Positions 33,858-42,479 of a DNA stretch of 64,000 bases are shown one piece after another. This stretch comes from Mesorhizobium norvegicum (GTDB lineage Bacteria; Pseudomonadota; Alphaproteobacteria; Rhizobiales; Rhizobiaceae), in contig NZ_SMYZ01000004.1 in the NCBI RefSeq assembly GCF_004919685.1, forward strand, positions 218,129 to 282,128, in the 5' to 3' direction. Numbering within the stretch: position 1 is the first letter of the stretch; each line of letters starts with the position of its first letter. The notes under the pieces are model-generated. The model did not search any database. It had not been told where the DNA came from and saw only the letters and a list, made by a program, of their open reading frames with translations. The translations under genes and the position numbers were made by a program.

Positions 33858-34631
33858 CTACCAAATCGTATAACCGCAATCCACAACCACAACCGCGCCG
33901 GTCATGGCGCTCGCGGCATCCGAGGCGAGGAAGAGGATGGGCGCGGCAATCTCGTCGGCGCGCGCAACGCGCTTCATCGGCGTCATCTCCATCCATACCG
34001 GCATCAGTCTGTCGTCGGTGAAGCCGCCGCGCGACATGACGGTATCGACATAGGTCGGCGCGACGCAGTTTACCCTGACGCCGCGTTCGGCCCATTCTCC
34101 CGCAAGGGAACGTGTCATGTGGTGGACCGCTGCCTTCGCCGAATTGTAGTGCACCTGACGTTGCGGCTTGTTTGAGATCAGTCCGGACATGGAACCGAGC
34201 GTGACGATCGAGCCACGGCCACGTTCGAGCATGGGTCTTGCGAACTCCCGGCAGGACCAATAGGCGCCGTTCAGGTCGACGTCGACCACCTTCAGCCATA
34301 CCTCGTCGCTCATCTCCTCCCCGCCGGTGTCGGGCCAGGCGATCCCGGCATTGGCGATCAGGATATCGACCGCGCCGTGACGCTCGTTGGCGGATCGCGC
34401 AGCTGCGGCAACCGCCCTGGAATCGGTTACGTCGAGTTGCACCGCCTCGACATCGTGGCCCTTCCGCTTCAGCTCGTCGCGCCCTGTCTCCAGCACCTGC
34501 GGATCCATGTCCGATATGATGACCCGTGCGCCGGCCTCGGCGAGTGCTTCGGCCGTCGACAGGCCAATGCCGCGGCCACCGCCGGTGATAAAGGCAGTCT
34601 TGCCATCAAGGCGGAACCGTTCGAGAAACAT
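33858..34631 (-). CDS. Short-chain dehydrogenase (polyol/sugar type)
   Basis: 257 residues. The classical SDR pattern is complete: GGGRGIGLSTAEAL for NAD(P) binding, an acidic residue after beta-2 (ISDMDP), which favours NAD(H), NAG (IANAGIAW), catalytic Ser in LGSMSGL and YxxxK in HYNSAKAAV. The family includes many sugar-alcohol dehydrogenases. The start is 12 bases after the kinase stop and a DeoR gene follows, so it takes part in the same carbohydrate pathway. The substrate is not determined. Confidence 0.82.
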   Translation of the reverse strand: MFLERFRLDGKTAFITGGGRGIGLSTAEALAEAGARVIISDMDPQVLETGRDELKRKGHDVEAVQLDVTDSRAVAAAARSANERHGAVDILIANAGIAWPDTGGEEMSDEVWLKVVDVDLNGAYWSCREFARPMLERGRGSIVTLGSMSGLISNKPQRQVHYNSAKAAVHHMTRSLAGEWAERGVRVNCVAPTYVDTVMSRGGFTDDRLMPVWMEMTPMKRVARADEIAAPILFLASDAASAMTGAVVVVDCGYTIW

Positions 34632-34643
34632 GAGGATTGTCCT

Positions 34644-35957
34644 TCAGGCGTGTTGGAGGGTGGCATCGGCGTGGCGGTTGCGTCCGAGGATGAGCAGGCA
34701 GCCGGCGGTGAAGCTGTCGCCCAGGCCGAGCGTCGTCGCAGGCTTCTCCACATAGGGAGAAGCACAGGCAACGAAGGTCCAGCGACCCTTGCGGACCGGC
34801 GTTTCGAAGGGAAGCGGATGGAACTCGGCCGTCGGCGCGATCGCGATGGTTCGTGCCGGTTCTCCATTCGCCGCCCTGGCGCTGGCGATTGCGCAGCCTG
34901 CCATCAGCGCACGTTCCTCTTCCTTCGGATCGTTCAGGGTCACAGCGGCGGCCCAGGTATCGGCATGCACGCAGACTCGCTCGAGATCGAACCGCTCGCC
35001 CAGCGCCACAAGAGCCTCCATGGGATGATGAGCAGACGGGTTCATGGCAAGCAGTTCGGAATGGCTCATTCCAAGTGAGGTGATTGCGCCGTGGGTGTGG
35101 GAAAGGAGCTCCTCGACTGCCTGCTGCGTCGCATAGCCCGCCAGCTCGAAATGGATCGTCTGGAGCCCGGCTGCCTTCCAGTCGCGGCTGAGCGCGAAGA
35201 CGTGCCGGCTGGCGGCGCCGACATTCTCCACCGCCTCGTCGTTCAATCCGGAAAGAAGCCCAGCGGCGGCCGACGCCGCCAACCGGCGCGACATGACTTC
35301 GAAATCCTTGTCGCGCTGAATGCCGCGGTCGCAGAAGCGGATGATGACCCGTGAGGAACGAGGCGGCACGACAGCGCCGATCGCGCGGCCGGCCGTGAAT
35401 TCGAAGATGAAGATTTCGGGGATGTGCGGACCAGCGGTCGATACCGCATCCGACGTCTTGAGCGCCCCCCTTTCCGCCAGCAGAACGCCTGCCGGTATCT
35501 GCCGCAGCATTGCCGCGTGGCGATCCTCGAGGGCGACCACAGAGCGAACGCCAAGTTGCCCGAGCACCCAGGCTGCCTGGGGCCCGGTTCCGCCCAGGGC
35601 ATAGCGCGGCCGCAGCCGCTCGCGCAGCCATGCCGGGCCCTCCGGCCAGTCGAACCGGACCTCGCCGCCCACCCCGCGCGCCGCACGGGACAGAAGGAGA
35701 TTGGCAAGTCGCGCCGCTGGCGTATCGGCGGGCGCGTCCAGAAGCGGCTGGATGTCGTGCATCTCGACCCGCGCATCGACGCACGCGCTGATGCCGCACA
35801 AGAAAAGGCCCGCCGACGAAAGGGCGTCCGTGCCAAGCGGACCGGACCGTGGATCGATCAGGGCGGAATAGCGCTCTGCGCACGACGTGGCGAAACCATC
35901 ACTCAAGGCCGCGATCCTCCTCACCCGACGCTGCCAATTGCTATCATTATCTTCCAA
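34644..35957 (-). CDS. ADP-dependent phosphofructokinase/glucokinase family protein
   Basis: 437 residues from TTG 35957. The start is uncertain: an internal TTG near 35906 has a better ribosome site. The protein matches the ribokinase-fold ADP-dependent sugar kinase family known mostly from archaea and animals. Visible landmarks are GGTGPQAAWVLGQLG near residue 120, the HxE element IHFELAGYATQQAVEELL, then SLGMSHSEL where the family has GMNExEL, and the catalytic GLGDSFTAG near the C-terminus. The aspartate base is therefore present but the N and E of the NE motif are changed. It lies upstream of the SDR and DeoR genes and is divergent from an aldolase-like gene and a sugar importer. Phosphoryl donor and substrate are unknown. 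Confidence 0.75.
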   Translation of the reverse strand: MEDNDSNWQRRVRRIAALSDGFATSCAERYSALIDPRSGPLGTDALSSAGLFLCGISACVDARVEMHDIQPLLDAPADTPAARLANLLLSRAARGVGGEVRFDWPEGPAWLRERLRPRYALGGTGPQAAWVLGQLGVRSVVALEDRHAAMLRQIPAGVLLAERGALKTSDAVSTAGPHIPEIFIFEFTAGRAIGAVVPPRSSRVIIRFCDRGIQRDKDFEVMSRRLAASAAAGLLSGLNDEAVENVGAASRHVFALSRDWKAAGLQTIHFELAGYATQQAVEELLSHTHGAITSLGMSHSELLAMNPSAHHPMEALVALGERFDLERVCVHADTWAAAVTLNDPKEEERALMAGCAIASARAANGEPARTIAIAPTAEFHPLPFETPVRKGRWTFVACASPYVEKPATTLGLGDSFTAGCLLILGRNRHADATLQHA

Positions 35958-36312
35958 ATCGTCAATGCGATTTTTGCCGTCTCGCGCCTGAATTGCACAG
36001 ATATGCCATTACAAACCCTGTCTTTGCGCAGTGCAGCAAGAAATTTTGCTGCAAATGCTCAAACTGCTTCATACATCGGGCTGAAGAAATTTTTTTGTTT
36101 GTAAACAATCACCTAATGCAAATTCCCCTCTCGGCGAACAGGGCGCATCCGCAACGTAGCGCCGGAAACCGGCCTGCGTCGGCGCAAAATTAGAAAGATT
36201 TAGATAGCTATTGACAGATTATGAGAAATATCCGCATATGGCGCCGAGCCTGGAGCGGCGAAGGAAGAGCGCCGACAGCAGGGCCTTACAACATTTCTAC
36301 CGAGGAAAACCT
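35958..36312. other. 355-bp AT-rich divergent control region of the sugar locus
   Basis: It lies between the kinase operon (minus) and the aldolase/transporter operon (plus). It holds two palindromes (36033-36052 and 36095-36108), a T-rich stretch and a perfect TTGACA at 36211-36216 that may be the -35 of the plus-strand promoter, though no good -10 follows. It is markedly richer in A and T than the flanking genes. No gene is supported in it. Confidence 0.55.
36033..36052. promoter_or_regulatory. Palindromic operator candidate (GCAGCAA/TTGCTGC)
   Basis: GCAGCAA and TTGCTGC form a perfect 7-bp inverted repeat with a 6-base centre in the divergent control region. A second palindrome, TTGTTT-GT-AAACAA, is at 36095-36108. 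One of them is likely the site of the DeoR-family regulator encoded at 32975, but which one cannot be decided. Confidence 0.45.
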
Positions 36313-37329
36313 ATGCTCACGAGACTCGACAGGAAGCTGGCGAACATCCGCGCAGGCCGCTACAAACCGACCGATTTCGTCATTGCCGATGCCAAGGACA
36401 GCGATGTCGGCGCCGGCGTGACCGCTACGGGCTTCGACTATTCGGTCAAGCCGCCGCGCCGCCGCAGCCGTCAGGAATTCATCGCCCAGATCGAGGAGAT
36501 CATCAAACAGGACATCGTCGACCTGATGCTGGTGTCGCAGTCCAACCTTGATCTTCTCGACGAGCGCGGCGCCTTCTTCGGCAGCGAGATGAAACCTGCG
36601 ATCCGCGGCAATCTGGAAACAATGTGCTGGGGCGCCGTGCGCCACGGCGCCTATACGCAGCAGCCGTCAGTGCCGTTCCGCGATACCAATCTCTCGCGCG
36701 CCATTGCCAGCTATCCGAAACGCGGTACGGACCTTGCCCTCTATTCGGTTTCCTTCAGCAACAATGTCGAACTCGACATCCGCACGCTGAATGAATTTGC
36801 CGCCTTCCGCGCCGAGGCGGCCAAGACCAACTTCAAATATTTCTACGAGGTCTTCAATCCGAGCGTCGATATCGGGCTCGACCGCGAGCAGATCGGCGAA
36901 TTCGTCAACGACCACATCATCAAGTCGCTGGCGAGCGTGCCGCAGGCCGAACGTCCGCTTTTCCTGAAGACGCCCTATAACGGGCCGAAAGCGCTGGAGG
37001 AACTCGCCAGTTTCGACTCCGAACTGATCGTCGGCGTGCTCGGCGGCGGTGCCGGCACCACGCGCGACACGTTCGAGCTCGTCGCCCAGTCGGAGCGCTA
37101 TGGCGCTCGTCTGGCGCTCTTCGGCCGCAAGATCAACCTCGCCGAGGCGCCACTTCACCTCATCGTTTTGATGCGGGCGGTTGCCGACGGCACGATCGGC
37201 CCGGAGGAAGCGGTGCGCGCCTATCATGGTGACTTGCAGAAGCTTGGGCTGACGCCGAACCGTTCGCTCGCCGATGACCGGGCGATCACGGAAGACGTGT
37301 TGACTGTCGCGGCCGCCAAGGCCGCCTGA
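36313..37329 (+). CDS. Class I aldolase-like TIM-barrel protein
   Basis: 338 residues from ATG 36313, which has GAGGAAAA 5 bases upstream. The sequence ends in a barrel pattern like DhnA/LacD-type class I aldolases: a strand ending in a possible Schiff-base lysine, LFLKTPYNG (Lys218), then VGVLGGGAGTTRDTFEL and a phosphate-binding GARLALFGRKIN (near 265-275). I am not sure of the family; most relatives I can recall are unnamed. As first gene of the transporter operon and opposite an ADP-type sugar kinase, it would fit a role in cleaving a phosphorylated ketose into two smaller parts. The Schiff-base role of Lys218 is inferred. Confidence 0.6.
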   Translation: MLTRLDRKLANIRAGRYKPTDFVIADAKDSDVGAGVTATGFDYSVKPPRRRSRQEFIAQIEEIIKQDIVDLMLVSQSNLDLLDERGAFFGSEMKPAIRGNLETMCWGAVRHGAYTQQPSVPFRDTNLSRAIASYPKRGTDLALYSVSFSNNVELDIRTLNEFAAFRAEAAKTNFKYFYEVFNPSVDIGLDREQIGEFVNDHIIKSLASVPQAERPLFLKTPYNGPKALEELASFDSELIVGVLGGGAGTTRDTFELVAQSERYGARLALFGRKINLAEAPLHLIVLMRAVADGTIGPEEAVRAYHGDLQKLGLTPNRSLADDRAITEDVLTVAAAKAA

Positions 37330-37378
37330 CGCCGGAACTGGTGAGCGGTGGAGAGATAACCATCGCTCCGTTTGGAAC

Positions 37379-37420
37379 GTGACCCGATGGGTCACTGCGC
37401 CCGCGAGTAGGAGGCTCGCG
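37379..37420 (+). other. Two stem-loops between the aldolase-like and binding-protein genes
   Basis: GTGACCC-GAT-GGGTCAC (37379-37395) and CGCGAG-N7-CTCGCG (37402-37420) are perfect short hairpins in the 126-base gap, with no T-run. They may slow transcription or protect the downstream mRNA that codes for the abundant binding protein. Confidence 0.4.
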
Positions 37421-37455
37421 ACGCGCACCACGTGGGAGAAAAAGGGAGGAATAAA

Positions 37456-38742
37456 ATGAGGAAGCTGCTGTTTCTTGCGACGACGATCCTCGGCGCCGCT
37501 CTTTCTGCTGCTTCGGCGAATGCCGAACAGAAAGAGGTGACGGTCTGGTCCTGGTTCATCCAGAGCACGATGGACAAGTCGATCGCCGCCTTCGAGAAGG
37601 TCCATCCGGACGTCAAGGTCAAGTATACCTACTACAACTACTCGCCCGAATACATCACCGCGCTGAAGGCGGCGGCGGCATCCGGCAGCCTGCCTGACGT
37701 GATCGGCCTGCAGCCGGGTTCGCTCACCCAGCAGTATCGCGAAAATCTCGAAGCGGTGAACGAACGCGCCGCCAAGCAGTGGGGCGACAAGTGGGCGGAA
37801 AAGGTTTTCCCCGTCAACCGCAAGCAGATGCTGATGGGCAATCCGAAGGGCGACGAGAACTATTACATCATTCCGCAGGAGTCCCAGGTTCTGTGCATCT
37901 GGTACAACCGCAAGATCTTCGAGAAGCTCAATCTTTCGGCCCCGAAGACCTATGCCGACCTGAAGGCGGCGGCCAAGGCCCTGACGGACGGCGGCTACAT
38001 CCCGATGTTCCAGGGCGCGGCCGACGGCTGGCAGAACGAGAACGTCTTCCTCATGCTCGCCAACCAGTTCTCGCCTGGCATCGTCGACAAGGCTCAAGCT
38101 GGCGAAACGCCCTGGACGGCGCCGGAACTCGTCGCCGCTATGAAAGCATGGAAGGGTCTTTTCGACGACGGCATCTTCCAGCAGGGAGCGCTTGGCGCGC
38201 ATGCCTATCCGACCGGCGCCCAGCTCTTTGCACAAGGCAAGGTCGGCATGATGGCGCTCGGTTCCTGGTGGATGCAGGAAAGCAAGTTCCCGCCGCCGCT
38301 TTCGGAGTATGTCCAGAACATGGACGGCTTCGATTTCTTCTACATGCCCCCCGTCAAGGACGGCAATTCCGCCAGCCCGCCCGTCGGCGGCATCGACATC
38401 GGCTACGGCCTGACCAAGAACGGTGGCAAGAACCCCGAAGCCTGGACCTTCCTTGCCGAACTCACCAACGGCGTCGGCCTGCAGGAGGCGTTGAACGACC
38501 TCAACGACCTTCCCGCCTTCGAGGGCAATTCCCCGAAGGGCGACATCACCGATCATGTGAAGGAGATTTCGGCCCGCTTCATGGCTGATCTGCCCAAGGC
38601 GGAAAACCAGCGCTTTGCCTCGCCGGCAGTCGCCGAGGCGCTCGACAATGCGCTTGCCGGTGTCGCAGCCGGCAGCATCGAGCCGGAAGCAGCGCTCGCC
38701 ACCGTTCAGGCGGCGACCGACAAGGCACTTGCTGCAAAGTAA
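37456..38742 (+). CDS. CUT1 sugar-binding protein
   Basis: 428 residues from ATG 37456 (GGGAGGA 6 bases upstream). It is an extracytoplasmic solute-binding protein family 1: signal peptide to about residue 23 (SAASANA), then VTVWSWFIQ, FEKVHPDVKVKYTYYNY, and ALKAAAASGSLPDVIG; later ALGSWWMQES. It captures a sugar or polyol in the periplasm for the two permeases that follow. It belongs to the maltose/glycerol-phosphate binding protein type. The ligand is not known; the neighbouring SDRs suggest a polyol or rare sugar. Confidence 0.9.
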   Translation: MRKLLFLATTILGAALSAASANAEQKEVTVWSWFIQSTMDKSIAAFEKVHPDVKVKYTYYNYSPEYITALKAAAASGSLPDVIGLQPGSLTQQYRENLEAVNERAAKQWGDKWAEKVFPVNRKQMLMGNPKGDENYYIIPQESQVLCIWYNRKIFEKLNLSAPKTYADLKAAAKALTDGGYIPMFQGAADGWQNENVFLMLANQFSPGIVDKAQAGETPWTAPELVAAMKAWKGLFDDGIFQQGALGAHAYPTGAQLFAQGKVGMMALGSWWMQESKFPPPLSEYVQNMDGFDFFYMPPVKDGNSASPPVGGIDIGYGLTKNGGKNPEAWTFLAELTNGVGLQEALNDLNDLPAFEGNSPKGDITDHVKEISARFMADLPKAENQRFASPAVAEALDNALAGVAAGSIEPEAALATVQAATDKALAAK

Positions 38743-38754
38743 CCTGAGACGAAC

Positions 38755-38780
38755 GACCGGGCGCCGAAGCGCGCCCGGTC
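38755..38780 (+). other. Stable hairpin between binding-protein and permease genes
   Basis: A perfect 10-bp stem (GACCGGGCGC with GCGCCCGGTC, 6-base loop) lies 13 bases after the binding-protein stop and is followed by CCCTTT. Such a structure probably causes partial termination or 3'-end protection, so that the binding protein is made in excess over the membrane parts. Confidence 0.6.
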
Positions 38781-38806
38781 CCTTTCAGCCTGAAGTGGCG
38801 AGCATC

Positions 38807-39745
38807 ATGAGCACAGAAGCCATGCGAGCCGGGTCCGCCGTCGCGGCGGTCAAACGGCGATCGGCATCCAGAGCTTCGAAGCTCTATCTTTTCGCGCTTC
38901 CGGCGACGCTTCTGTTCGTCGTTTTCATCGCCTATCCGATCCTCTGGGTTGCCGGGCAGAGCCTCTATGTCGGCACAACTGGCGGAGCGGTCTTTGCCGG
39001 GCTTGCCAACTACATAACGGTTCTCGGCGATCCGACCTTCTGGACCGTGGTGCGCAACATGTTCCTGTGGGGCGTCATCACCATACCGGTGCAGATGCTG
39101 ATCGGCGGGCTGCTCGCTTATTTCATCGAGCGGCATACGCATGCCCTTCGCGGCTTCTTTCGCACCATGTTCTTCCTGCCGGTGGTGACTTCGGTTTCGG
39201 TCATCAGCCTGGTGTGGGTGCAAATCTATGCGCCCTACTACGGCATCGCCCAGGAGTATCTGAAGGATGTCGGCATCGTCATGGTGACGTCGCCGATCGG
39301 TGATCCGAAGACCGCGATCTACGCGCTGATCATCGTCAACATCTGGCAATGGACCGGCTTTTCGATGCTCATGTACATCGCTGGCATCGCCAACCTGCCC
39401 GGCGAGGTGCTCGATGCCGCCCGCATAGACGGCGCAAAGGGCTGGCGGCTTGCCGTGCACGTGATCGTGCCGATGCTGGCACCCGCAACGAAATCCTTGC
39501 TGCTTCTGGGTGTCATCGGCACGTTGCAGACCTTCCCCATCGTGCACCTGATGACCGGCGGCGGCCCGAACCGGGCCAGCGAGGTCTTCGGCACTTTCAT
39601 CTTCAAGCAGAGCTTCGTGCTGGGCGACACCGGCAGCGGCGCCGCACTCTCCGTCATCGTGCTGGTCATCGCACTCGCGCTCTCGCTGATCCAGATCGCG
39701 GCATTGGGTGCCCGCCTGTCGCCCGCCGGGAGGCAGCGCCCGTGA
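38807..39745 (+). CDS. CUT1 ABC sugar permease 1 (MalF-like)
   Basis: 312 residues from ATG 38807. Six transmembrane helices can be seen: a first at about 28-48 (LYLFALPATLLFVVFIAYPI), then around 75-95, 110-130, 140-160, 205-225 and 270-295. The EAA loop is VLDAARIDGAKGWRLAVHVIVPML. It pairs with the next permease to form the channel; the stop overlaps the GTG of that gene. Confidence 0.9.
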   Translation: MSTEAMRAGSAVAAVKRRSASRASKLYLFALPATLLFVVFIAYPILWVAGQSLYVGTTGGAVFAGLANYITVLGDPTFWTVVRNMFLWGVITIPVQMLIGGLLAYFIERHTHALRGFFRTMFFLPVVTSVSVISLVWVQIYAPYYGIAQEYLKDVGIVMVTSPIGDPKTAIYALIIVNIWQWTGFSMLMYIAGIANLPGEVLDAARIDGAKGWRLAVHVIVPMLAPATKSLLLLGVIGTLQTFPIVHLMTGGGPNRASEVFGTFIFKQSFVLGDTGSGAALSVIVLVIALALSLIQIAALGARLSPAGRQRP

Positions 39746-40578
39746 TGACGCCGCTCGCCCGCAACCGAATCCGCGGCATGGTCATCCATGCGGTTCTTTT
39801 CATCGTGCTCGGCTTCTGGATGGTCCCGCAAATCTACATGCTGTCGATCGGGCTGCGTACCCCGGCGCAGGCCTTCGACGCCGAACTGTTCACCTGGCCG
39901 GTGACCTTCGACAACTTCGTCACCGTGATCCGCGACAATCCGCTGGGAGCCATCTTCCTGAACAGCCTGATCATCACCGTCGCCACCGTGGTGATCGTGG
40001 TCGCGGTCTCCTCGCTCTTTGCCTTTGCCTGCGCGATCCTGAGGCTGAAGGGCTCGATCTTCCTCTATACGACGCTGCTGACGACCTTGATGGTTCCGCT
40101 CGCTTCCATGGTCCTGCCGCTCGCCATCCTGCTTCAGAACTTCGGCTGGGTGAACACCTATATCGGCCTCATCCTGCCCTATGCGGCGCTCGGCGTGCCG
40201 TTTGCCATGGTCATCCTCAAATCCTTCATGGAGGATGCCCCGCACGAACTCTTCGAGGCGGCGCGGGTGGATGGCTGCAATGCCTGGCAGACCTATTGGC
40301 ACGTGGCCTTGCCACTGGTGCGACCGGCCCTGGTTTTCGTCACGATCTGGCAATTCATCGTGACGTGGAACGAGTTCTTCCTCGCTCTCATCGTCCTCAC
40401 CAAAAGCGAAATGAAGACACTCACCATCGTGCCGATGCAGTATTCCGGCCTCTACATGGCCAACCCCGGTGCCCTCTTCGCAATCCTGACGCTGATCGCG
40501 CTCCCCCTCATCCTCCTCTATGTGCTGGTGCAGCGCGCCTTCGTGCGTGGCCTGCTGGCCGGTGCCGTAAAAGGCTAG
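39742..40578 (+). CDS. CUT1 ABC sugar permease 2 (MalG-like)
   Basis: 278 residues. GTG 39742 (overlapping the previous stop) has GGGAGG 8 bases upstream; ATG 39745 is an alternative. Six hydrophobic helices, and the EAA motif LFEAARVDGCNAWQTYWHVALPL is clear. The C-terminus ends GLLAGAVKG, the usual end of MalG-type permeases. The gene is followed 4 bases later by the ATPase gene. Confidence 0.9.
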   Translation: MMTPLARNRIRGMVIHAVLFIVLGFWMVPQIYMLSIGLRTPAQAFDAELFTWPVTFDNFVTVIRDNPLGAIFLNSLIITVATVVIVVAVSSLFAFACAILRLKGSIFLYTTLLTTLMVPLASMVLPLAILLQNFGWVNTYIGLILPYAALGVPFAMVILKSFMEDAPHELFEAARVDGCNAWQTYWHVALPLVRPALVFVTIWQFIVTWNEFFLALIVLTKSEMKTLTIVPMQYSGLYMANPGALFAILTLIALPLILLYVLVQRAFVRGLLAGAVKG

Positions 40579-40582
40579 ATCC

Positions 40583-41689
40583 ATGGCGACGCTTTCGATC
40601 GACAAAGTCACCAAGGCCTTCGGCAACACCACGGTCATTCCGGAACTGTCGTTGACGATCGAGGACGGCGAGTTCTGCGTGCTGGTTGGGCCGTCGGGCT
40701 GTGGCAAGTCCACACTGCTTCGGATCATCGCCGGGCTGGAACCCATCAGCTCCGGCCGGATCCTGGTCGATGGCGTCGATATGAGCGATGCCGAGCCGCC
40801 GGAAAGGGGCGTGGCCATGGTGTTCCAGTCCTATGCGCTCTATCCGCATATGGATGTCGGCCGCAACATCGGCTTCGGCCTGAAAATCGCCCGGACGCCT
40901 GCCGCCGAGATCCTCGAACGTGTCAGCCGTGCCGCCGAAAAACTGCGGCTCGGCTCTTACCTGAAGCGCAAGCCGCGAGAGCTTTCCGGCGGGCAGCGCC
41001 AGCGCGTCGCGATCGGCCGCGCCATGACGCGCAAGCCGAAACTCTTCCTGCTCGACGAGCCGCTCTCCAATCTCGATGCAGCGCTGCGTGTCGGCATGCG
41101 CGTGGAGATCGCGCGGCTGAAGGCCGAACTGGCGTCCACCATGGTCTATGTCACGCACGACCAGGTCGAAGCCATGACGCTTGCCGACCGTATCGTGGTG
41201 ATGAACAGTGGGCGCATCGAGCAGGTCGGCACACCGCTCGAGCTCTATCACCGGCCGGCCAATCTGTTCGTTGCCGGCTTCATCGGTTCACCGGCGATGA
41301 ATTTCCTGAAAGGCTGTGTCGATAGAGTTGAGGGCAACCAGGTGACGGTTAGCCTGGACATCGGGCTTTCGCTCACAATGCCGGTTTCGAAGGCGCCACA
41401 GGCGGGCGTCGAAGTGACTGTCGGGATTCGGCCTGAACACATCGTGCTGTCCGCCGAGGGCCAGGCCGATGCGTTCGTCGTGAAGGCGAGCGTGGTCGAA
41501 CTGTTGGGCAGCGACACCTTCATCCATGTTCGCGAAGGCGAAGAGAGCCTGGTCATCCGCGACAGCGGCGGCCGCATGGCGCGCGCGGGGGATCGTATCG
41601 CGATCTCCTTGCCGCCCCGCGCGTGCCATCTCTTCGACAAAACCGGTCAACGAATTTTCGATGCGGCGGCAGCCACCGAGCCCGCCTGA
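40583..41689 (+). CDS. CUT1 ABC ATPase (UgpC/MsmX type)
   Basis: 368 residues. Walker A GPSGCGKST, Q-loop VFQSYALYPH, signature LSGGQRQRVAIGRA, Walker B LFLLDEPLSNLDA and H-loop VTHDQVEA are all intact. A C-terminal regulatory OB-fold (TOBE) domain spans about 235-360. The members of this group can serve several CUT1 transporters. This matters here because the minus-strand importer at 55181-58253 has no ATPase of its own. Confidence 0.92.
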   Translation: MATLSIDKVTKAFGNTTVIPELSLTIEDGEFCVLVGPSGCGKSTLLRIIAGLEPISSGRILVDGVDMSDAEPPERGVAMVFQSYALYPHMDVGRNIGFGLKIARTPAAEILERVSRAAEKLRLGSYLKRKPRELSGGQRQRVAIGRAMTRKPKLFLLDEPLSNLDAALRVGMRVEIARLKAELASTMVYVTHDQVEAMTLADRIVVMNSGRIEQVGTPLELYHRPANLFVAGFIGSPAMNFLKGCVDRVEGNQVTVSLDIGLSLTMPVSKAPQAGVEVTVGIRPEHIVLSAEGQADAFVVKASVVELLGSDTFIHVREGEESLVIRDSGGRMARAGDRIAISLPPRACHLFDKTGQRIFDAAAATEPA

Positions 41690-41722
41690 CACCAGCTTGA
41701 AGAACACCACGAAGAGGGAACC

Positions 41723-42451
41723 ATGACGGATTTTCACGGACGAAATATTCTGGTGACGGGCGGCAGCGGCGGCATTGGCGGCACCACTGTGCGGCATCTG
41801 GTGCGGGCCAACGCCAATGTGATTGCAGCCGGGCGCTCGCAAAAGGCGCTCGACGCCATCGCCCGAGAGACGGGCTGCCGGACCGTGACCTTCGACCTCG
41901 CCTCGGAAGACGAGATCCGCGACGCGCTCGAAGGGCTCGACCTCTGGGGCGTGGTCAATTGCGGCGGTTTCGGCGGCGAGATCGCGACACCGATGGACAC
42001 CGACATCGCCATTTTCGACAAGGTCATCACCATCAATGCGCGTGGTGCGCTGTTGGTCACCAAATATGCGACGCGGCAGATGGTGGCGATCGGCAAGGGC
42101 GGCGCGATCGTCAACGTCTCCAGCCAGGCGGCGCTGGTCGCGCTCGACGGCCACATTTCCTACGGCTCCTCCAAGGCGGCGTTGGAAAACATCACGCGCT
42201 GTTCGGCCCTGGAGCTGGGCAAATACAATATCCGCGTCAACAGCGTGAACCCGACCGTGGTCATGACGCCGATCTCATCGGGCCATTGGAGCCAGCCGCA
42301 TGTCGCCGAGCCGTTCCTGAAGCAGATGCCGCTCGGCCGCTGGGCGACGGAGGATGAAGTCGCCGGACCGATCGTCTTCCTGCTCAGCGACGCCGCCTCG
42401 ATGATAACAGGCATTCACCTTCCCATCGACGGCGGCTACACCTGCCGATGA
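41723..42451 (+). CDS. SDR resembling L-xylulose (dicarbonyl) reductase
   Basis: 242 residues with the DCXR/carbonyl-reductase layout: VTGGSGGIGGTTVRHL, VIAAGRSQKALD (Arg after beta-2, suggesting NADP), TFDLASEDE, VNVSSQAAL (catalytic Ser) and YGSSKAALE (YxxxK), then IRVNSVNPTVVMTPI. The size equals that of L-xylulose reductases (about 244). It ends the transporter operon, 33 bases after the ATPase gene. It would interconvert a ketose or ketulose and a polyol. The exact substrate is open. Confidence 0.8.
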   Translation: MTDFHGRNILVTGGSGGIGGTTVRHLVRANANVIAAGRSQKALDAIARETGCRTVTFDLASEDEIRDALEGLDLWGVVNCGGFGGEIATPMDTDIAIFDKVITINARGALLVTKYATRQMVAIGKGGAIVNVSSQAALVALDGHISYGSSKAALENITRCSALELGKYNIRVNSVNPTVVMTPISSGHWSQPHVAEPFLKQMPLGRWATEDEVAGPIVFLLSDAASMITGIHLPIDGGYTCR

Positions 42452-42479
42452 GGCCTGTGGCAGGGACAGATGTTGCTTG

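Noticed and set aside
36667..38556. Open frame of 629 codons on the minus strand opposite the aldolase-like and binding-protein genes
   Set aside because: It crosses two real plus-strand genes and their intergenic hairpins, with no domain of its own.
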